Numbered from the stretch's first letter, positions 36,966 through 45,568 are shown. The stretch is 64,000 nucleotides of DNA from JAWVFM01 sp963771655 (GCA_963771655.1 CAVYUG010000004.1:186001-250000), one strand, 5' to 3'. Notes: generated by a model not told the origin, from the letters alone. A program made the numbers and translations.

Positions 36966-38571
36966 GACCGAGGGAGGCGCCGGCCCGACGACGGCGGGCG
37001 GCGCCGTGGCGGTTCGCCGGGCGCTCGTGTCCGTCTCGGACAAGACCGGGGTGGTCGAGTTCGCCAGCGGCCTCGCCCGCCTCGGCATCGAGATCGTCTC
37101 GACCGGGGGCACCGCGGCCGCCCTGCGCGAGGGCGGCGTCGAGGTCACCGACGTCGCGGAGCTGACGGGCTCGCCCGAGATCCTCGACGGGCGGGTGAAG
37201 ACCCTCCACCCGCGCCTTCACGCGGCCCTGCTCGCCGTTCGCGACGACCGGGCGCACATGGCCACGCTCGAGGCAGAGGGAATCGAGCCGATCGACCTGG
37301 TGTGCGTGAACCTCTATCCGTTCGAGCAGACGATCGCCGGCGGTGAGGTCGACGAGGAGGAGGCAATCGAGAACATCGACATCGGGGGCCCGACGATGAT
37401 CAGGGCGGCGGCGAAGAACCACCGCTACGTGGCGGTGGTGGTGAAGCCGGAGTCCTACGACGCCGTGATCGCCGAGCTCGAGGAGGCGGGTGGCAGCCTC
37501 TCAGCCGAGACGCGCCACTGGCTAGCGAACGAGGCGTTCGCGGCGACCGCGCGCTACGACGCCGCGATCAGCCGCTGGTTTGGGCTGCGCTACGAGGCGT
37601 TCCCGAGCCATTGGGTGATGGCGCACGAGAAGTTCCTCGAGCTCTCGTACGGCGAGAACCCGCACCAGAAGGCCGCTCTCTACGTCGAGGTCGGGGCCCG
37701 CTCCCATGTGATGTCGCGGGTGGCGAAGCGCCATGGCAGGGCGCTCTCGTTCAACAACATGCTCGATCTCGACTCGGCGCGCAGACTGCTCGACGAGTTC
37801 GACGACCCGGCGTGCGTGATCGTCAAGCACAACAACCCGTGCGGGGCGGCGATCGCGGGCGACGCCGCCTCCGCCTACGAGGCCGCCCTCGCGTGCGACC
37901 CGATGTCGGCATACGGCGGGGTCATCGCCTTCAACCGACCCGTCGAAGGCGAGCTCGCCGAGCGGTTGCACGAGAACTTCATCGAGGTGCTGATCGCACC
38001 CGGCTACGACCCGGAGGGGCTCGAGGTGCTTCAGCGCAAGGAGTCGATCCGCATCCTCGAGGCCACCGAGCAGCGGGGCTACGAGCCGCGCGAGCGCGAC
38101 GTGAAGCGGGTCCGCGGCGGGATGCTCGTGCAGGAGCCCGACCGGATCACCGAGACCCGGGACTCGATGGAGGTGGTGAGCAGGGCGCAGCCGGACGAGG
38201 ATGGGTGGCGCGACCTCCTCTTCGCCTGGAAGGTCTGCCGGCACGTGCGCTCCAACGCCATCGTGATCGCGCGGGGCGGAGCGACGATCGGGATCGGCGC
38301 GGGGCAGATGAGCCGCGTCGACTCTGTGCGGATCGCCATCGACAAGTGCCACGACGCCCGCGGGGAGGACGCAGCGGACCTGCTCGAGGGGTCAGCGGTC
38401 GCCTCGGACGCGTTCTTCCCGTTCGCCGACGGCCCGAGGGTGGCGATGGACGCGGGGGCCCGCGCGTTCATCCAGCCCGGGGGGTCGAAGCGCGACCACG
38501 AGGTTGTCGCCGCGGTCGACGAGGCCGGCGCGGTGATGGTCTTCACCGGCCGCCGGCATTTCCGGCACTAG
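36946..38571 (+). CDS. purH: Bifunctional AICAR transformylase/IMP cyclohydrolase
   Basis: PurH performs the last two steps to IMP. The 541-residue protein has the IMP cyclohydrolase domain first (VRRALVSVSDKTGVVEFASG, STGGTAAALRE, GRVKTLHPRLHAALLA, ENIDIGGPTMIRAAAKNH) and the transformylase domain second (LSYGENPHQKAALY, the catalytic KHNNPCGAA, and DAFFPFADGPRVAMDAG). The ATG overlaps purN by 20 bases; a GTG 60 bases downstream is an alternative, since the first 20 residues are low in conservation. The gene converges on the CMD gene that follows. Confidence 0.97.
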   Translation: MNPHATETEGGAGPTTAGGAVAVRRALVSVSDKTGVVEFASGLARLGIEIVSTGGTAAALREGGVEVTDVAELTGSPEILDGRVKTLHPRLHAALLAVRDDRAHMATLEAEGIEPIDLVCVNLYPFEQTIAGGEVDEEEAIENIDIGGPTMIRAAAKNHRYVAVVVKPESYDAVIAELEEAGGSLSAETRHWLANEAFAATARYDAAISRWFGLRYEAFPSHWVMAHEKFLELSYGENPHQKAALYVEVGARSHVMSRVAKRHGRALSFNNMLDLDSARRLLDEFDDPACVIVKHNNPCGAAIAGDAASAYEAALACDPMSAYGGVIAFNRPVEGELAERLHENFIEVLIAPGYDPEGLEVLQRKESIRILEATEQRGYEPRERDVKRVRGGMLVQEPDRITETRDSMEVVSRAQPDEDGWRDLLFAWKVCRHVRSNAIVIARGGATIGIGAGQMSRVDSVRIAIDKCHDARGEDAADLLEGSAVASDAFFPFADGPRVAMDAGARAFIQPGGSKRDHEVVAAVDEAGAVMVFTGRRHFRH

Positions 38572-38580
38572 CGCGCGGCC

Positions 38581-39156
38581 CTAGTCGCCCCGGCGGGCTC
38601 GGTCGACCTGGTCGATCGGGTTGACACCGTCGCGGAACCCCGGCTCGTCGATCTCGAGCTCGGCCGTCGCCATGACCCGCGCAACGAGCATGTAGTTGCC
38701 GATCACCATCAGGAGCTCGACGATCTCCCGCGGTGGCAGGAGCGCGGCCAGCGCGTCGAACGCCTCGTCGCCGGCCCGGACGTCCTTCACGACCTCGTTC
38801 GTGAAGCGCAGCACCGCTTGCTCGACCTCGTTGAAGTCCTCGCCCGCGACGTCGCCCGCCTCGATGGCGGCGACCTGCGCGTCGGTGGCGCCGACCGCCT
38901 TGGCGATCGGCACGTGCTGGACCCACTCGTACTCGGCGTGGGGCGTGAGCTGGGCCACGCGCAGGATCGCGAGCTCGCGGAGGAGCGGATCGAGCTGCAG
39001 GTCGGTGAGGAGGGCGCCCGCCCACCGCAGCCAGGGGACGAAGGCGGTATCGGCGTTCGCGAGCATGCGGAAGATGTTGAGCTGGGGAAGGCGCTCGAGG
39101 GCCTTCGCGACGTCTCCGGGCGCGTCGGCCGGGTCGACGTAGGGAAGGCGCGCCAC
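38581..39156 (-). CDS. Carboxymuconolactone decarboxylase-family protein
   Basis: A 191-residue AhpD-like protein. Core motifs: LRELAILRVAQLTPHAEYEW, AKAVGATDAQVAAIEAGD and FTNEVVKDVRAGDEAFDAL. It lacks any CxxC pair. The GTG giving ARLPYVDPADAPGD is preferred because TAGGCT (39165-39170) lies 8 bases upstream; longer readings would run back through the tRNA gene. The function is unknown; similar proteins are common in actinobacteria. Confidence 0.85.
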   Translation of the reverse strand: MARLPYVDPADAPGDVAKALERLPQLNIFRMLANADTAFVPWLRWAGALLTDLQLDPLLRELAILRVAQLTPHAEYEWVQHVPIAKAVGATDAQVAAIEAGDVAGEDFNEVEQAVLRFTNEVVKDVRAGDEAFDALAALLPPREIVELLMVIGNYMLVARVMATAELEIDEPGFRDGVNPIDQVDRARRGD

Positions 39157-39164
39157 GGCGGCGG

Positions 39165-39170
39165 AGCCTA
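39165..39170 (-). promoter_or_regulatory. Putative −10 box (TAGGCT) of the CMD gene
   Basis: TAGGCT on the minus strand ends 8 bases before the GTG at 39156, downstream of the tRNA. Confidence 0.45.
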
Positions 39171-39192
39171 GTGGGCGAGCATCCGAAGCGGA

Positions 39193-39263
39193 TGCCCCCG
39201 GAGAGGATCGAACTCTCGTCAATCGGTTAAAAGCCGACTGCTCTACCACTGAGCTACGGGGGC
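39193..39263 (-). tRNA. tRNA-Lys (UUU anticodon)
   Basis: On the minus strand the sequence folds as a complete cloverleaf. The acceptor stem is GCCCCCG/CGGGGGC and the D arm GCTC-AGTGGTA-GAGC. The anticodon arm is GTCGG-CTTTTAA-CCGAT with anticodon TTT, and the T arm GAGAG-TTCGATC-CTCTC. The discriminator is A. CCA is not encoded. The D loop and variable loop are short, giving 71 bases. It sits 9 bases from the stop of the HNH gene. Confidence 0.95.
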
Positions 39264-39272
39264 GATCTGAGA

Positions 39273-40174
39273 TTACGCGGCCCGAAGAACCCCGTGGCGT
39301 TGCGCGAGCGTCCTGCGGCGATGGCAATTCGCGCAACGGACCTCGCATTTCGCGATCTCGCGGCTTACGACGTCGAGCGCCGCTCCACGCCGGGCGAGCT
39401 GAGTGACGTTTCCCCTCTTCTCGTCGCGAACGTGATCGAACTCTAGGACCAGAAGATCCGCCATCCCACAGTCGACGCAGGTCGACCGCTGCAGGACGTC
39501 GCGAACCAGAATCATGTTCCGGCGCTCGCGGTCGTCGAGATTCTTGTTGTGCTCGAGGCATTCCGGCCTGGTTCGCCAGCTTCGAGCACGCGTGACCGTC
39601 CGCTTGCGATGGCAGTTCACGCATACGACGTCGCATTTGGCGATTTCAGCTCGAAGCTCATCCGCCTTCAAGCCGGCTGCCATGAGCACGGAGACCGCCG
39701 CGCGCTTGTCACCGAGATGATCGAACTCGAGAACTGCTCGATCCGTTTCTCCGCATTCGCGGCAGGGATGCGCAGCGAGGTGGCTCTCGACAACTTCGCG
39801 AGCGATTACGCGCCGCCTGGCCCGAGCCCGATGCGATTGCGTGCGATGTAGCGCTCCTCGCACACGGAAGTACTTGCTGAAGCACTCCTTGCACCACCAC
39901 TGCCGGCGCTCAGCGTGGACGTTGAACCTCTCGACAGGCAGAACCTCGCCGCAGCGAGAGCAACGCTGGGACTTCGACTCGCCCGGACGACACGGCGTGG
40001 TCTGCTCTGCGCGCCCGGCGCCCGCAGGCGCGGTGAGGCGGCTAGAGAACTGGGCCCGGGAATGTCTCGGACCCACACGCTCACGGACGAGATCGACACG
40101 TCGAGCTTCGCCGCGATCCGTCGCAGCGACCAGCCGCGCCTTCGCAGCTCTCGCGCTCGCTTCTGCTCTTCCAT
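39273..40174 (-). CDS. HTH + zinc-finger + tandem HNH-like protein, frameshifted
   Basis: The N-terminus (MEEQKRARELRRRGWSLRRI, AAKLDVSISSVSVWVRDIPG) is a helix-turn-helix of the kind that precedes site-specific nucleases. At about 40045-40060, in a CCCGGGCCC run, the frame shifts. The rest reads a zinc-ribbon-like segment (CSRCGEVLPVERF with WWCKECFSKYF), then two HNH-like units: CRECGETDRAVLEFDH...VCVNCHRKRT and CVDCGMADLLVLEFDH...RCANCHRRRT. Restoring one base gives about 300 residues. Each unit has C-x2-C, EFDH and C-x2-C-H, as in zinc-bound HNH nucleases. The two units look like an internal duplication. G+C is modestly lower than in the neighbours, and the gene abuts a tRNA, hinting at acquisition. 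Confidence 0.7.
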
Positions 40175-40298
40175 CTTGGCTCGCACGAACGTATGTTCCC
40201 TTCCATGGCGGACGGAACGCACTCGCGGCGCTCGCTTCACGGGGACGCGGGGCGGGTAGTTCGGATTGCAGGGACTTCGAAAGCAAAGGAGACGGCAG
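40175..40298. other. 124-base divergent gap between HNH and DoxX genes
   Basis: A minus-strand TACGTT box lies 13 bases before the HNH ATG. On the plus strand AAAGGAGA (40285-40292) is the DoxX ribosome-binding site. No other structure was recognised. Confidence 0.35.
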
Positions 40299-40829
40299 AT
40301 GAACATCGGACTCTTGGTCCTGCGCCTCGTCGTCGGGCTCGGCTTCGCCGCCCACGGCAGCCAGAAGCTCTTCGGCTCGTTCGGCGGCCAGGGCATCGAC
40401 GGGACCGCGGGGTTCTTCGATCAGATCGGACTTCGGCCCGGCCGGATCCACGCCTGGTTTGCCGGCGCGGCTGAGCTCTTCGGCGGCCTCGCGATCGCGT
40501 TCGGCCTGCTCACGCCGTTCGCGGCGGCCGCCCTCATCGGCGTCATGACGGCGGCCGTGCTGAGCGTTCACTCCAAGAACGGGTTCTTCAACACCGACAA
40601 GGGCTACGAGTACAACCTCCTGCTCGCAGCCGCCGCCTTCGCCCTCGCCGGGGTTGGTGCGGGCCAGTGGTCGCTCGATAGCGCGCTCGGCCTCGACGTC
40701 GCCGGAGCCGGCTGGGCGATCGCCGCCCTCGCCGTCGGGGTCCTCGGCGGCATCGGTGCCGTTGCGAGCGGGCGCGCCGCGAGCCGCGAGCGAGGCGCGC
40801 ACGAGCACGGGCATCCGACTCCCGCGTAG
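40299..40829 (+). CDS. DoxX-family membrane protein
   Basis: A 176-residue integral membrane protein of the DoxX/DoxD family, with about four hydrophobic helices. The hallmark is LRLVVGLGFAAHGSQKLFGS followed by AWFAGAAELFGGLAIAFGLL and EYNLLLAAAAFALAGVGAG. The tail is short and His/Arg-rich (RASRERGAHEHGHP). The role of the family is unclear; some members link to quinone or thiosulfate metabolism or to redox stress. The ATG is supported by AAGGAGA 6 bases upstream. The gene is followed by repeat copy 3. Confidence 0.88.
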   Translation: MNIGLLVLRLVVGLGFAAHGSQKLFGSFGGQGIDGTAGFFDQIGLRPGRIHAWFAGAAELFGGLAIAFGLLTPFAAAALIGVMTAAVLSVHSKNGFFNTDKGYEYNLLLAAAAFALAGVGAGQWSLDSALGLDVAGAGWAIAALAVGVLGGIGAVASGRAASRERGAHEHGHPTPA

Positions 40830-40843
40830 CGCGAATTCGCGAT

Positions 40844-40887
40844 GAACGTCCCGGAGTGCCTCGTATAGCCACCACTGCGGGACGTTC
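40844..40887 (-). repeat. 44-bp inverted-arm element, copy 3 (reversed)
   Basis: Perfect arms GAACGTCCC/GGGACGTTC with a 26-base centre. The centre aligns with the other copies only when read on the minus strand (GTGGTGGCTATAC). It lies in the 83-base gap between DoxX and the DNA ligase gene. Confidence 0.85.
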
Positions 40888-40900
40888 GCTTGCCGGGTCC

Positions 40901-40906
40901 TAGGAT
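40901..40906 (+). promoter_or_regulatory. Putative −10 box (TAGGAT) of the DNA ligase gene
   Basis: TAGGAT ends 6 bases before the GTG at 40913, 14 bases after repeat copy 3. Confidence 0.45.
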
Positions 40907-40912
40907 CGACGG

Positions 40913-42358
40913 GTGGCGAAGCGCAAACTCGCCGATTACGACCGCAAGCGCTCGTTCGCGAAGACGCCCGAGCCGCGAGGGCGCAAGGCCGGCAAGCGCT
41001 CTCGAGGGGAGCCCCGCTTCGTCATCCAGGAGCATCACGCCCGTCGGATCCATTGGGACCTGCGCCTCGAGCGCGACGGCGTCCTCGCGTCGTGGGCCCT
41101 GCCACGGGGTGTCCCGCCGACGCCGAAGGACAACCGCCTCGCCGTTCGCACCGAGGACCACCCGCTCTCCTACCTCGAGTTCGAGGGCGACATTCCGGAG
41201 GGCGAGTACGGCGCCGGCACGATGAAGGTCTGGGACCGCGGGACCTACGTCGCGGAGAAATTCGGCGACGACAAGGTCGAGATCGAGCTGCGCGGCGAGC
41301 GGGTGAAGGGGCGCTACGCCCTCTTCCCCACGAAGGCGCCCAACTGGATGATCCATCGCATGGACCCGCCCGCGGAGCCCGGGCGAGAGCCGCTGCCGGA
41401 GCACATGACCCCCATGCTCGCCGAGCAGGGCAAGCGCCTCCCCCGCAACGCGGACGCCTACGCGTACGAGCTCAAGTGGGACGGGGTGCGGGCCCTCGCC
41501 TACTGCGAGCCCGGCCGGGTCCGGCTCGAAAGCCGCACGGGCCGCGACGTGACCTCGCAGTACCCGGAGGTGACGCGCGCCCTGCGCGAGGCGCTCGGCT
41601 CGCGCGAGGCCCTGGTCGACGGGGAGGTCGTCGCCTTCGACGAGGAGGGGCGCCCCGACTTCCAGCACCTTCAGCGGCGCATGCACGTCGCGTCGGACTC
41701 AACGATCCGCCGGCGCATGGCGGACACGCCGGCCACGTACATCGCCTTCGACCTGCTTCACCTCGAGGGCCGCTCCCTCCTCGACCTTCCCTACGCGGAC
41801 CGCCGCAAGCTGCTCGCGAAGCTCGAGCTCAATGCGCCCGCGCTGCAGTCCCCGGCGCACCACGTCGGCGACGGCCGCGAGCTGCTGGAGCTGACGAGGG
41901 AGCGAGGCCTCGAGGGTCTCGTCGCGAAGCGCCTCGATTCGCCCTACGTCCCCGGGCGCCGCACAAGGGCGTGGATCAAGATCAAGAACGTCCGCACGGC
42001 GGACCTCGTCGTCGGTGGCTGGATCGAGGGCCAAGGCGGCCGCTCCGGGCGTATCGGCGCCCTCCTCGTCGGCTACTTCGACGACGAGGGCGAGCTCCAC
42101 TACGCCGGCCGCGTGGGTACTGGCTTCACCGATCGCACGCTCGTCGAGGTGGGGCGCCTCCTCTCCCCCCTCGAGCGCGACTCCAGCCCGTTCGATGGCC
42201 GCCAGCCGCCCCGTGAGTCGCATTTCGTCGAGCCCGAGCTCGTGGCGCGCGTGGAGTTCAACGAGTGGACCAAGGCGGGCACGCTCCGCGCCCCCTCGTT
42301 CAAGGGCCTCCGCGACGACATCGAGGCCGCCGATGTCCGCCGTGACCCGGACTCGTAA
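40913..42358 (+). CDS. LigD-like ATP-dependent DNA ligase with 3'-phosphoesterase domain
   Basis: A 481-residue two-domain protein. The 3'-phosphoesterase (PE) domain comes first (about 34-145: FVIQEHHARRIHWDLRLE and HPLSYLEFEGDIPEGEYGAG, with the metal-binding His/Asp set). The adenylating ligase domain follows, with motif I YELKWDGVRA and nucleophile Lys188, motif III-like AFDLLHLEGRSLL, motif IV EGLVAKRLDSPYVPGRR and motif V WIKIK at 354-358. The OB-fold closes the protein. Full LigD also carries a polymerase/primase domain; it is absent here, and no Ku gene is in the window. It may be a stand-alone repair ligase or work with POL and Ku encoded elsewhere. Confidence 0.93.
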   Translation: MAKRKLADYDRKRSFAKTPEPRGRKAGKRSRGEPRFVIQEHHARRIHWDLRLERDGVLASWALPRGVPPTPKDNRLAVRTEDHPLSYLEFEGDIPEGEYGAGTMKVWDRGTYVAEKFGDDKVEIELRGERVKGRYALFPTKAPNWMIHRMDPPAEPGREPLPEHMTPMLAEQGKRLPRNADAYAYELKWDGVRALAYCEPGRVRLESRTGRDVTSQYPEVTRALREALGSREALVDGEVVAFDEEGRPDFQHLQRRMHVASDSTIRRRMADTPATYIAFDLLHLEGRSLLDLPYADRRKLLAKLELNAPALQSPAHHVGDGRELLELTRERGLEGLVAKRLDSPYVPGRRTRAWIKIKNVRTADLVVGGWIEGQGGRSGRIGALLVGYFDDEGELHYAGRVGTGFTDRTLVEVGRLLSPLERDSSPFDGRQPPRESHFVEPELVARVEFNEWTKAGTLRAPSFKGLRDDIEAADVRRDPDS

Positions 42359-42369
42359 ACAATGGCCGC

Positions 42370-42831
42370 ATGAGGGTCTCGGCAAAGGCCGACTACGCCG
42401 TTCGGGCCGCGATCGCTCTGGCGGCCGATTCGAGCGAGGACGCGCCCCTGAAGGGAGAGGCGATCGCCACCGCGCAGAACATTCCCCTGCCGTTCCTCCA
42501 GAACATCTTCGGTGAGATGCGGCACCAGGGACTCGTCCACAGCAAGCGCGGGTCCGACGGCGGCCACTGGCTCGCCCGGCCCGCCGACGACGTCACCGTC
42601 GCCGAGGTGATCCGTGCCGTCGAGGGCCCGCTCGCGAGCGTGCGGGGCGAGAGCCCCGAGGACCTGAGCTACGAAAACGGCGCGGAGCCGCTTCAGCAGG
42701 TCTGGCTCGCGCTGCGGTCCAACGTCCGCCAGGTGCTCGAGTCGGTGACGCTCGCCGACCTCGTGAGCGGCGACCTACCCCAGCCGGTGATGCGGCTCAG
42801 CGAGCATCCAGACTCCCTGAGCGGACGCTAG
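42370..42831 (+). CDS. Rrf2-family transcriptional regulator (no Fe-S cysteines)
   Basis: A 153-residue Rrf2-type winged-helix regulator: RVSAKADYAVRAAIALAADS, the recognition region NIPLPFLQNIFGEMRHQGLV, and HSKRGSDGGHWLARPADDVT. IscR- and NsrR-type members hold an iron-sulfur cluster with three Cys; none is present here. It therefore resembles the CymR-type cysteine/sulfur regulators, which fits the sulfate-binding protein gene that converges on it. Its TAG stop shares the palindrome CTAG with a possible stop of that gene. Confidence 0.88.
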   Translation: MRVSAKADYAVRAAIALAADSSEDAPLKGEAIATAQNIPLPFLQNIFGEMRHQGLVHSKRGSDGGHWLARPADDVTVAEVIRAVEGPLASVRGESPEDLSYENGAEPLQQVWLALRSNVRQVLESVTLADLVSGDLPQPVMRLSEHPDSLSGR

Positions 42832-43758
42832 GCGGCCAGCTCGGCCGTCGCGGGCTCGCCCTCGTCGTCGAAGACCTTGGCGTGGCTCGGCCGGGCGATA
42901 GCCGTTGTCGGCCCAGATCTGCTGAGCCTCGGGGCTGTACTCCCACTTCACGAAGTCCTTCGCCTGCTGCGGCGCATCAGCGGTCGCCGCGAGCGGGGTC
43001 TGGATCAGGATCGTGTCGTCGGGTGTGACGTAGTCGATGTCCTCACCCTGTTTCGTGGCCGCGATGGCCTCGTTCTCGTACGAGAGGAGGACGTCGCCCT
43101 TGCCCGCGGTGAACGTGCTCAGCGCATCGCTGCCGCTCGGCGGCTGGACGACGGTGTGCTCCAGGATCTGCTTGAGGAAGTCCTGAGCCTCGGTCTTCGA
43201 GGCGCCCTCCTCGAGCTTCGCGCCGTAGGCGGCCATGAGGTTCCACTTGGCGCTCCCCGAGCTGAACGGGTTCGGGGTGACGAGCTCGACGCCCGGCTTC
43301 ACCAGGTCGTCCCACGACTTGATGCCCTTCGGGTTGCCCTTGCGGACGAGGAACGTGACGACCGAGTCCTCGACGTACCCGTCGTAGGAGTTCTGGTTCC
43401 ACGACTTGTCGACGATTCCGGCGTCGGTGAGACGCTCCATGTCGAGGAGGGTCGAGAAGTGGACGACGCTGGCCGGCTGCCCCGACTCGACGGCTCGCGA
43501 CTGGTCGCCGGAGGCGCCGAACGAGGTCGAGAAATGCGCGCCGGATCCCTGCGAGGTCTTCTGGAACGCGGGGATCAGGCTGTCCGTGTAGGTGGGGCCT
43601 GGCGTCGAATAGGCGACGAGGCTCAGGTCCGAGCCGCCGCCGTCCTTGCCGGACGCGGAACCGCAGGCGGCGACGCCGCCGGCCAGCGCGAGCGCCAGTG
43701 CGGCACCGGCGGCCGCCTTCGCCGGACGCCTGCCAAGCGCCTTCGGGAGGGAAGTCAT
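42775..43758 (-). CDS. Sulfate ABC transporter substrate-binding protein, abnormal C-terminus
   Basis: A sulfate/thiosulfate-binding lipoprotein (signal AALALALAGGVAACGSAS, with Cys as lipid anchor). It begins LSLVAYSTPGPTYTDSLIPA and contains FGASGDQSRAVESGQPASVV, VRKGNPKGIKSWDDLVKPGV, TPNPFSSGSAKWNLMAAYGA and WADNGYRP, all typical. After that point the usual ending (about 40 more residues) is missing. The present frame runs into Arg-rich sequence to 42775, inside the Rrf2 gene. One base over, it reads HAKVFDDEGEPATAELAA and stops at 42828. The gene is thus truncated, frameshifted or at a misjoin. The permease and ATPase genes that normally follow are absent. Sulfate uptake would feed PAPS for the sulfotransferases, an inference. 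Confidence 0.78.
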   Translation of the reverse strand: MTSLPKALGRRPAKAAAGAALALALAGGVAACGSASGKDGGGSDLSLVAYSTPGPTYTDSLIPAFQKTSQGSGAHFSTSFGASGDQSRAVESGQPASVVHFSTLLDMERLTDAGIVDKSWNQNSYDGYVEDSVVTFLVRKGNPKGIKSWDDLVKPGVELVTPNPFSSGSAKWNLMAAYGAKLEEGASKTEAQDFLKQILEHTVVQPPSGSDALSTFTAGKGDVLLSYENEAIAATKQGEDIDYVTPDDTILIQTPLAATADAPQQAKDFVKWEYSPEAQQIWADNGYRPAEPRQGLRRRGRARDGRAGRLASAQGVWMLAEPHHRLG

Positions 43759-43872
43759 AGGTGATTATTGCCTTTCTCGATTGAATTAGTTGACAAAGCG
43801 ACGCGGCAGCGTAGCAGGATGGGATTCGGCAGGGTGCCGGGCGGCTTCCCGGCTGCCTGAAGCGTCGGCGGG
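43759..43872 (-). promoter_or_regulatory. AT-rich upstream region of the sulfate-binding protein gene
   Basis: The 114-base gap includes an unusually A/T-rich block (about 43761-43799). On the minus strand it contains TTGTCA, a good −35, and further on GGCAATAATC, with a poor −10 match. TTGTCAACTAATTCAA is an imperfect palindrome (TTG...CAA ends) that could be a regulator site, perhaps for the nearby Rrf2 protein. The strand-specific parts are tentative. Confidence 0.4.
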
Positions 43873-45528
43873 CTAGCGGGATTCGGGCGGCGTCAGGTCC
43901 CGCTTGAACACCCGCTCGAGGCGCGGGCCCTCATCGGTCGCCACCGTCTTGTCGAGCGCGCAGGAGGCCCGACGACCGTCGAGGACGAGCGTCGCGGCCT
44001 GGTTGTCGAAATAGGGGCCCTCGACGAACCGCCAGCCGATGCGGGGGTCCTCCACTCCCGCCGCCCGTGCGAGGGCGCGGGCACCTCGCCGCGCCGGAGC
44101 GGTCAGCGCCGCGCGGATGGTCGCGCGCTCGTGCGAGTCGAGGGCATTCCGGAACGGCGAGCAGACTGCCTGTGTGACCGCGCTCTTCACCCCCGCCCCG
44201 GCCCGGAACCCCACCTCGGCCAGGTAGGCATGGTGGACGTCGCCCGAGAGGAGGGTTATCGAGGCCGGCGCGTTCGGCCGCGATCCAACCTCCTCGAGGA
44301 GGCGGGCGAAGCGCTCGAACGACTCGCCGAAGGCGCCCCAGTGGTCGAGGTCGAGCGCCCGCCGCAGCCTCTCGCCCGCGCGGGCGGCCAGCCCGCCCCA
44401 GGCCCCGTCGCAGACCGGCTCGCTCCACGCCTCGATGCTGTGGAGGGCCGGCGCCAGGAGGAACGGATCGGAAAGGCCGATGACCAGGTGATCGAAGTCG
44501 TCGTCCGTCTCGGCGACGACCCATTCCCACTCCTCGTCGTCGACGATGGCTCGCCGGTCCTCGGCCAGGACGCGGCTCGTGCGGTCGTCGACGACGAGGA
44601 GCTTCGTCCGCCCGAGCTTGCGCGATGTGCACCACTCGACGCCCTCGTGCCGGCGGTCGTCGTAGTGGGCGAACTGCCGCAGCTCCCCGAAGCCGTCATC
44701 GGCCTCCCGCACGCGGCGGTACAGGTCGTTCGACTCGAGCTCCGAGCGCGAGAGGTTGCCGAGGTGCTGGTAGACCCAGTAGCTCGCGAGGCCGCTCGTC
44801 ACCCGCTCCTCCCACCAGTCGAGCCTCCGCATCTCCTCGCGCCAGCTCCGCGAGATGTTCCAGTCGTCGTGCATGTCGTGGTCGTCGATGACCATCGCCG
44901 AGGGCACCGTCGACAGGAGCCACCGGATCTCCGGGACCGACCACGACTCGCGGTAGAGGCGGGTGTACTCCTCGTAGGTCAGCACCTCCTCGCCGGGCGG
45001 GCGATCGGTGCCGCGCGTACGGCGGATGTATTCGAGCGTCTTCGGGGAGACCTCGTCGGCGTAGACCTGGTCGCCGAGCAGGAGCAGGAGGTCGGGCCAG
45101 TGGGCTCGCTCGCCCTCTTCGCCGCGCATCTCCTCAGCGAGGACGATGAGGGCGTCGTGCCCCCGGCCGCGCGGATCCTCGTCCTTCTCGAGGGTGTAGG
45201 GAGGGTGGTGGGGGTGGGCCACACGGCAGGAGCCGAAGAGGATCCGAAGCGGGCGCGCCACGTCGAGCGTGTTGACGACGCTCGGCGGGAAGCGGTCGTC
45301 GGGCGGCGGCCAGCGATGCTCCCCGTCGAGGACGACCTCGTAGGTGGTTCGCGTCTTCGGCTCGAGGCCGTCGACGCTCACGAGCGCGTAGTGGTGACCG
45401 GCCACGCAAAACGTCTCCTCGGCGTGGCCGAGGACCTCGACCTCACAGGGCTCGTCGGTCTCGACCCACACGGTCGCATCGGTCTCCCCGACGTGCCGGA
45501 GAACCGGCCCCAGAACGAGATTGGCCAT
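43873..45528 (-). CDS. PhoD-like alkaline phosphatase/phosphodiesterase
   Basis: A 551-residue metallophosphatase of the PhoD family. An N-terminal beta domain (ANLVLGPVLRHVGETDATVW) precedes the catalytic domain. The metal-binding segments are RILFGSCRVAHPHH, LLLLLGDQVYADEV, MVIDDHDMHDDWN and ITLLSGDVHHAYLAEVG. No signal peptide precedes the ATG at 45528; longer reading adds only Arg/Pro-rich sequence that overlaps thiG. It is either cytoplasmic or exported by other means. Family members cleave phosphomonoesters and phosphodiesters with Ca2+/Fe3+. The gene follows thiG on the same strand after 40 bases. Confidence 0.88.
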   Translation of the reverse strand: MANLVLGPVLRHVGETDATVWVETDEPCEVEVLGHAEETFCVAGHHYALVSVDGLEPKTRTTYEVVLDGEHRWPPPDDRFPPSVVNTLDVARPLRILFGSCRVAHPHHPPYTLEKDEDPRGRGHDALIVLAEEMRGEEGERAHWPDLLLLLGDQVYADEVSPKTLEYIRRTRGTDRPPGEEVLTYEEYTRLYRESWSVPEIRWLLSTVPSAMVIDDHDMHDDWNISRSWREEMRRLDWWEERVTSGLASYWVYQHLGNLSRSELESNDLYRRVREADDGFGELRQFAHYDDRRHEGVEWCTSRKLGRTKLLVVDDRTSRVLAEDRRAIVDDEEWEWVVAETDDDFDHLVIGLSDPFLLAPALHSIEAWSEPVCDGAWGGLAARAGERLRRALDLDHWGAFGESFERFARLLEEVGSRPNAPASITLLSGDVHHAYLAEVGFRAGAGVKSAVTQAVCSPFRNALDSHERATIRAALTAPARRGARALARAAGVEDPRIGWRFVEGPYFDNQAATLVLDGRRASCALDKTVATDEGPRLERVFKRDLTPPESR

Positions 45529-45568
45529 TCCTCGCCCATACCCGGCCGGATGTCGAGCATGCGCGGGC

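Noticed and set aside
38568..38588. Hairpin between purH and the CMD gene
   Set aside because: ACTAG/CTAGT pairing arises from the two facing stop codons; too short and too near both genes to count as a terminator.
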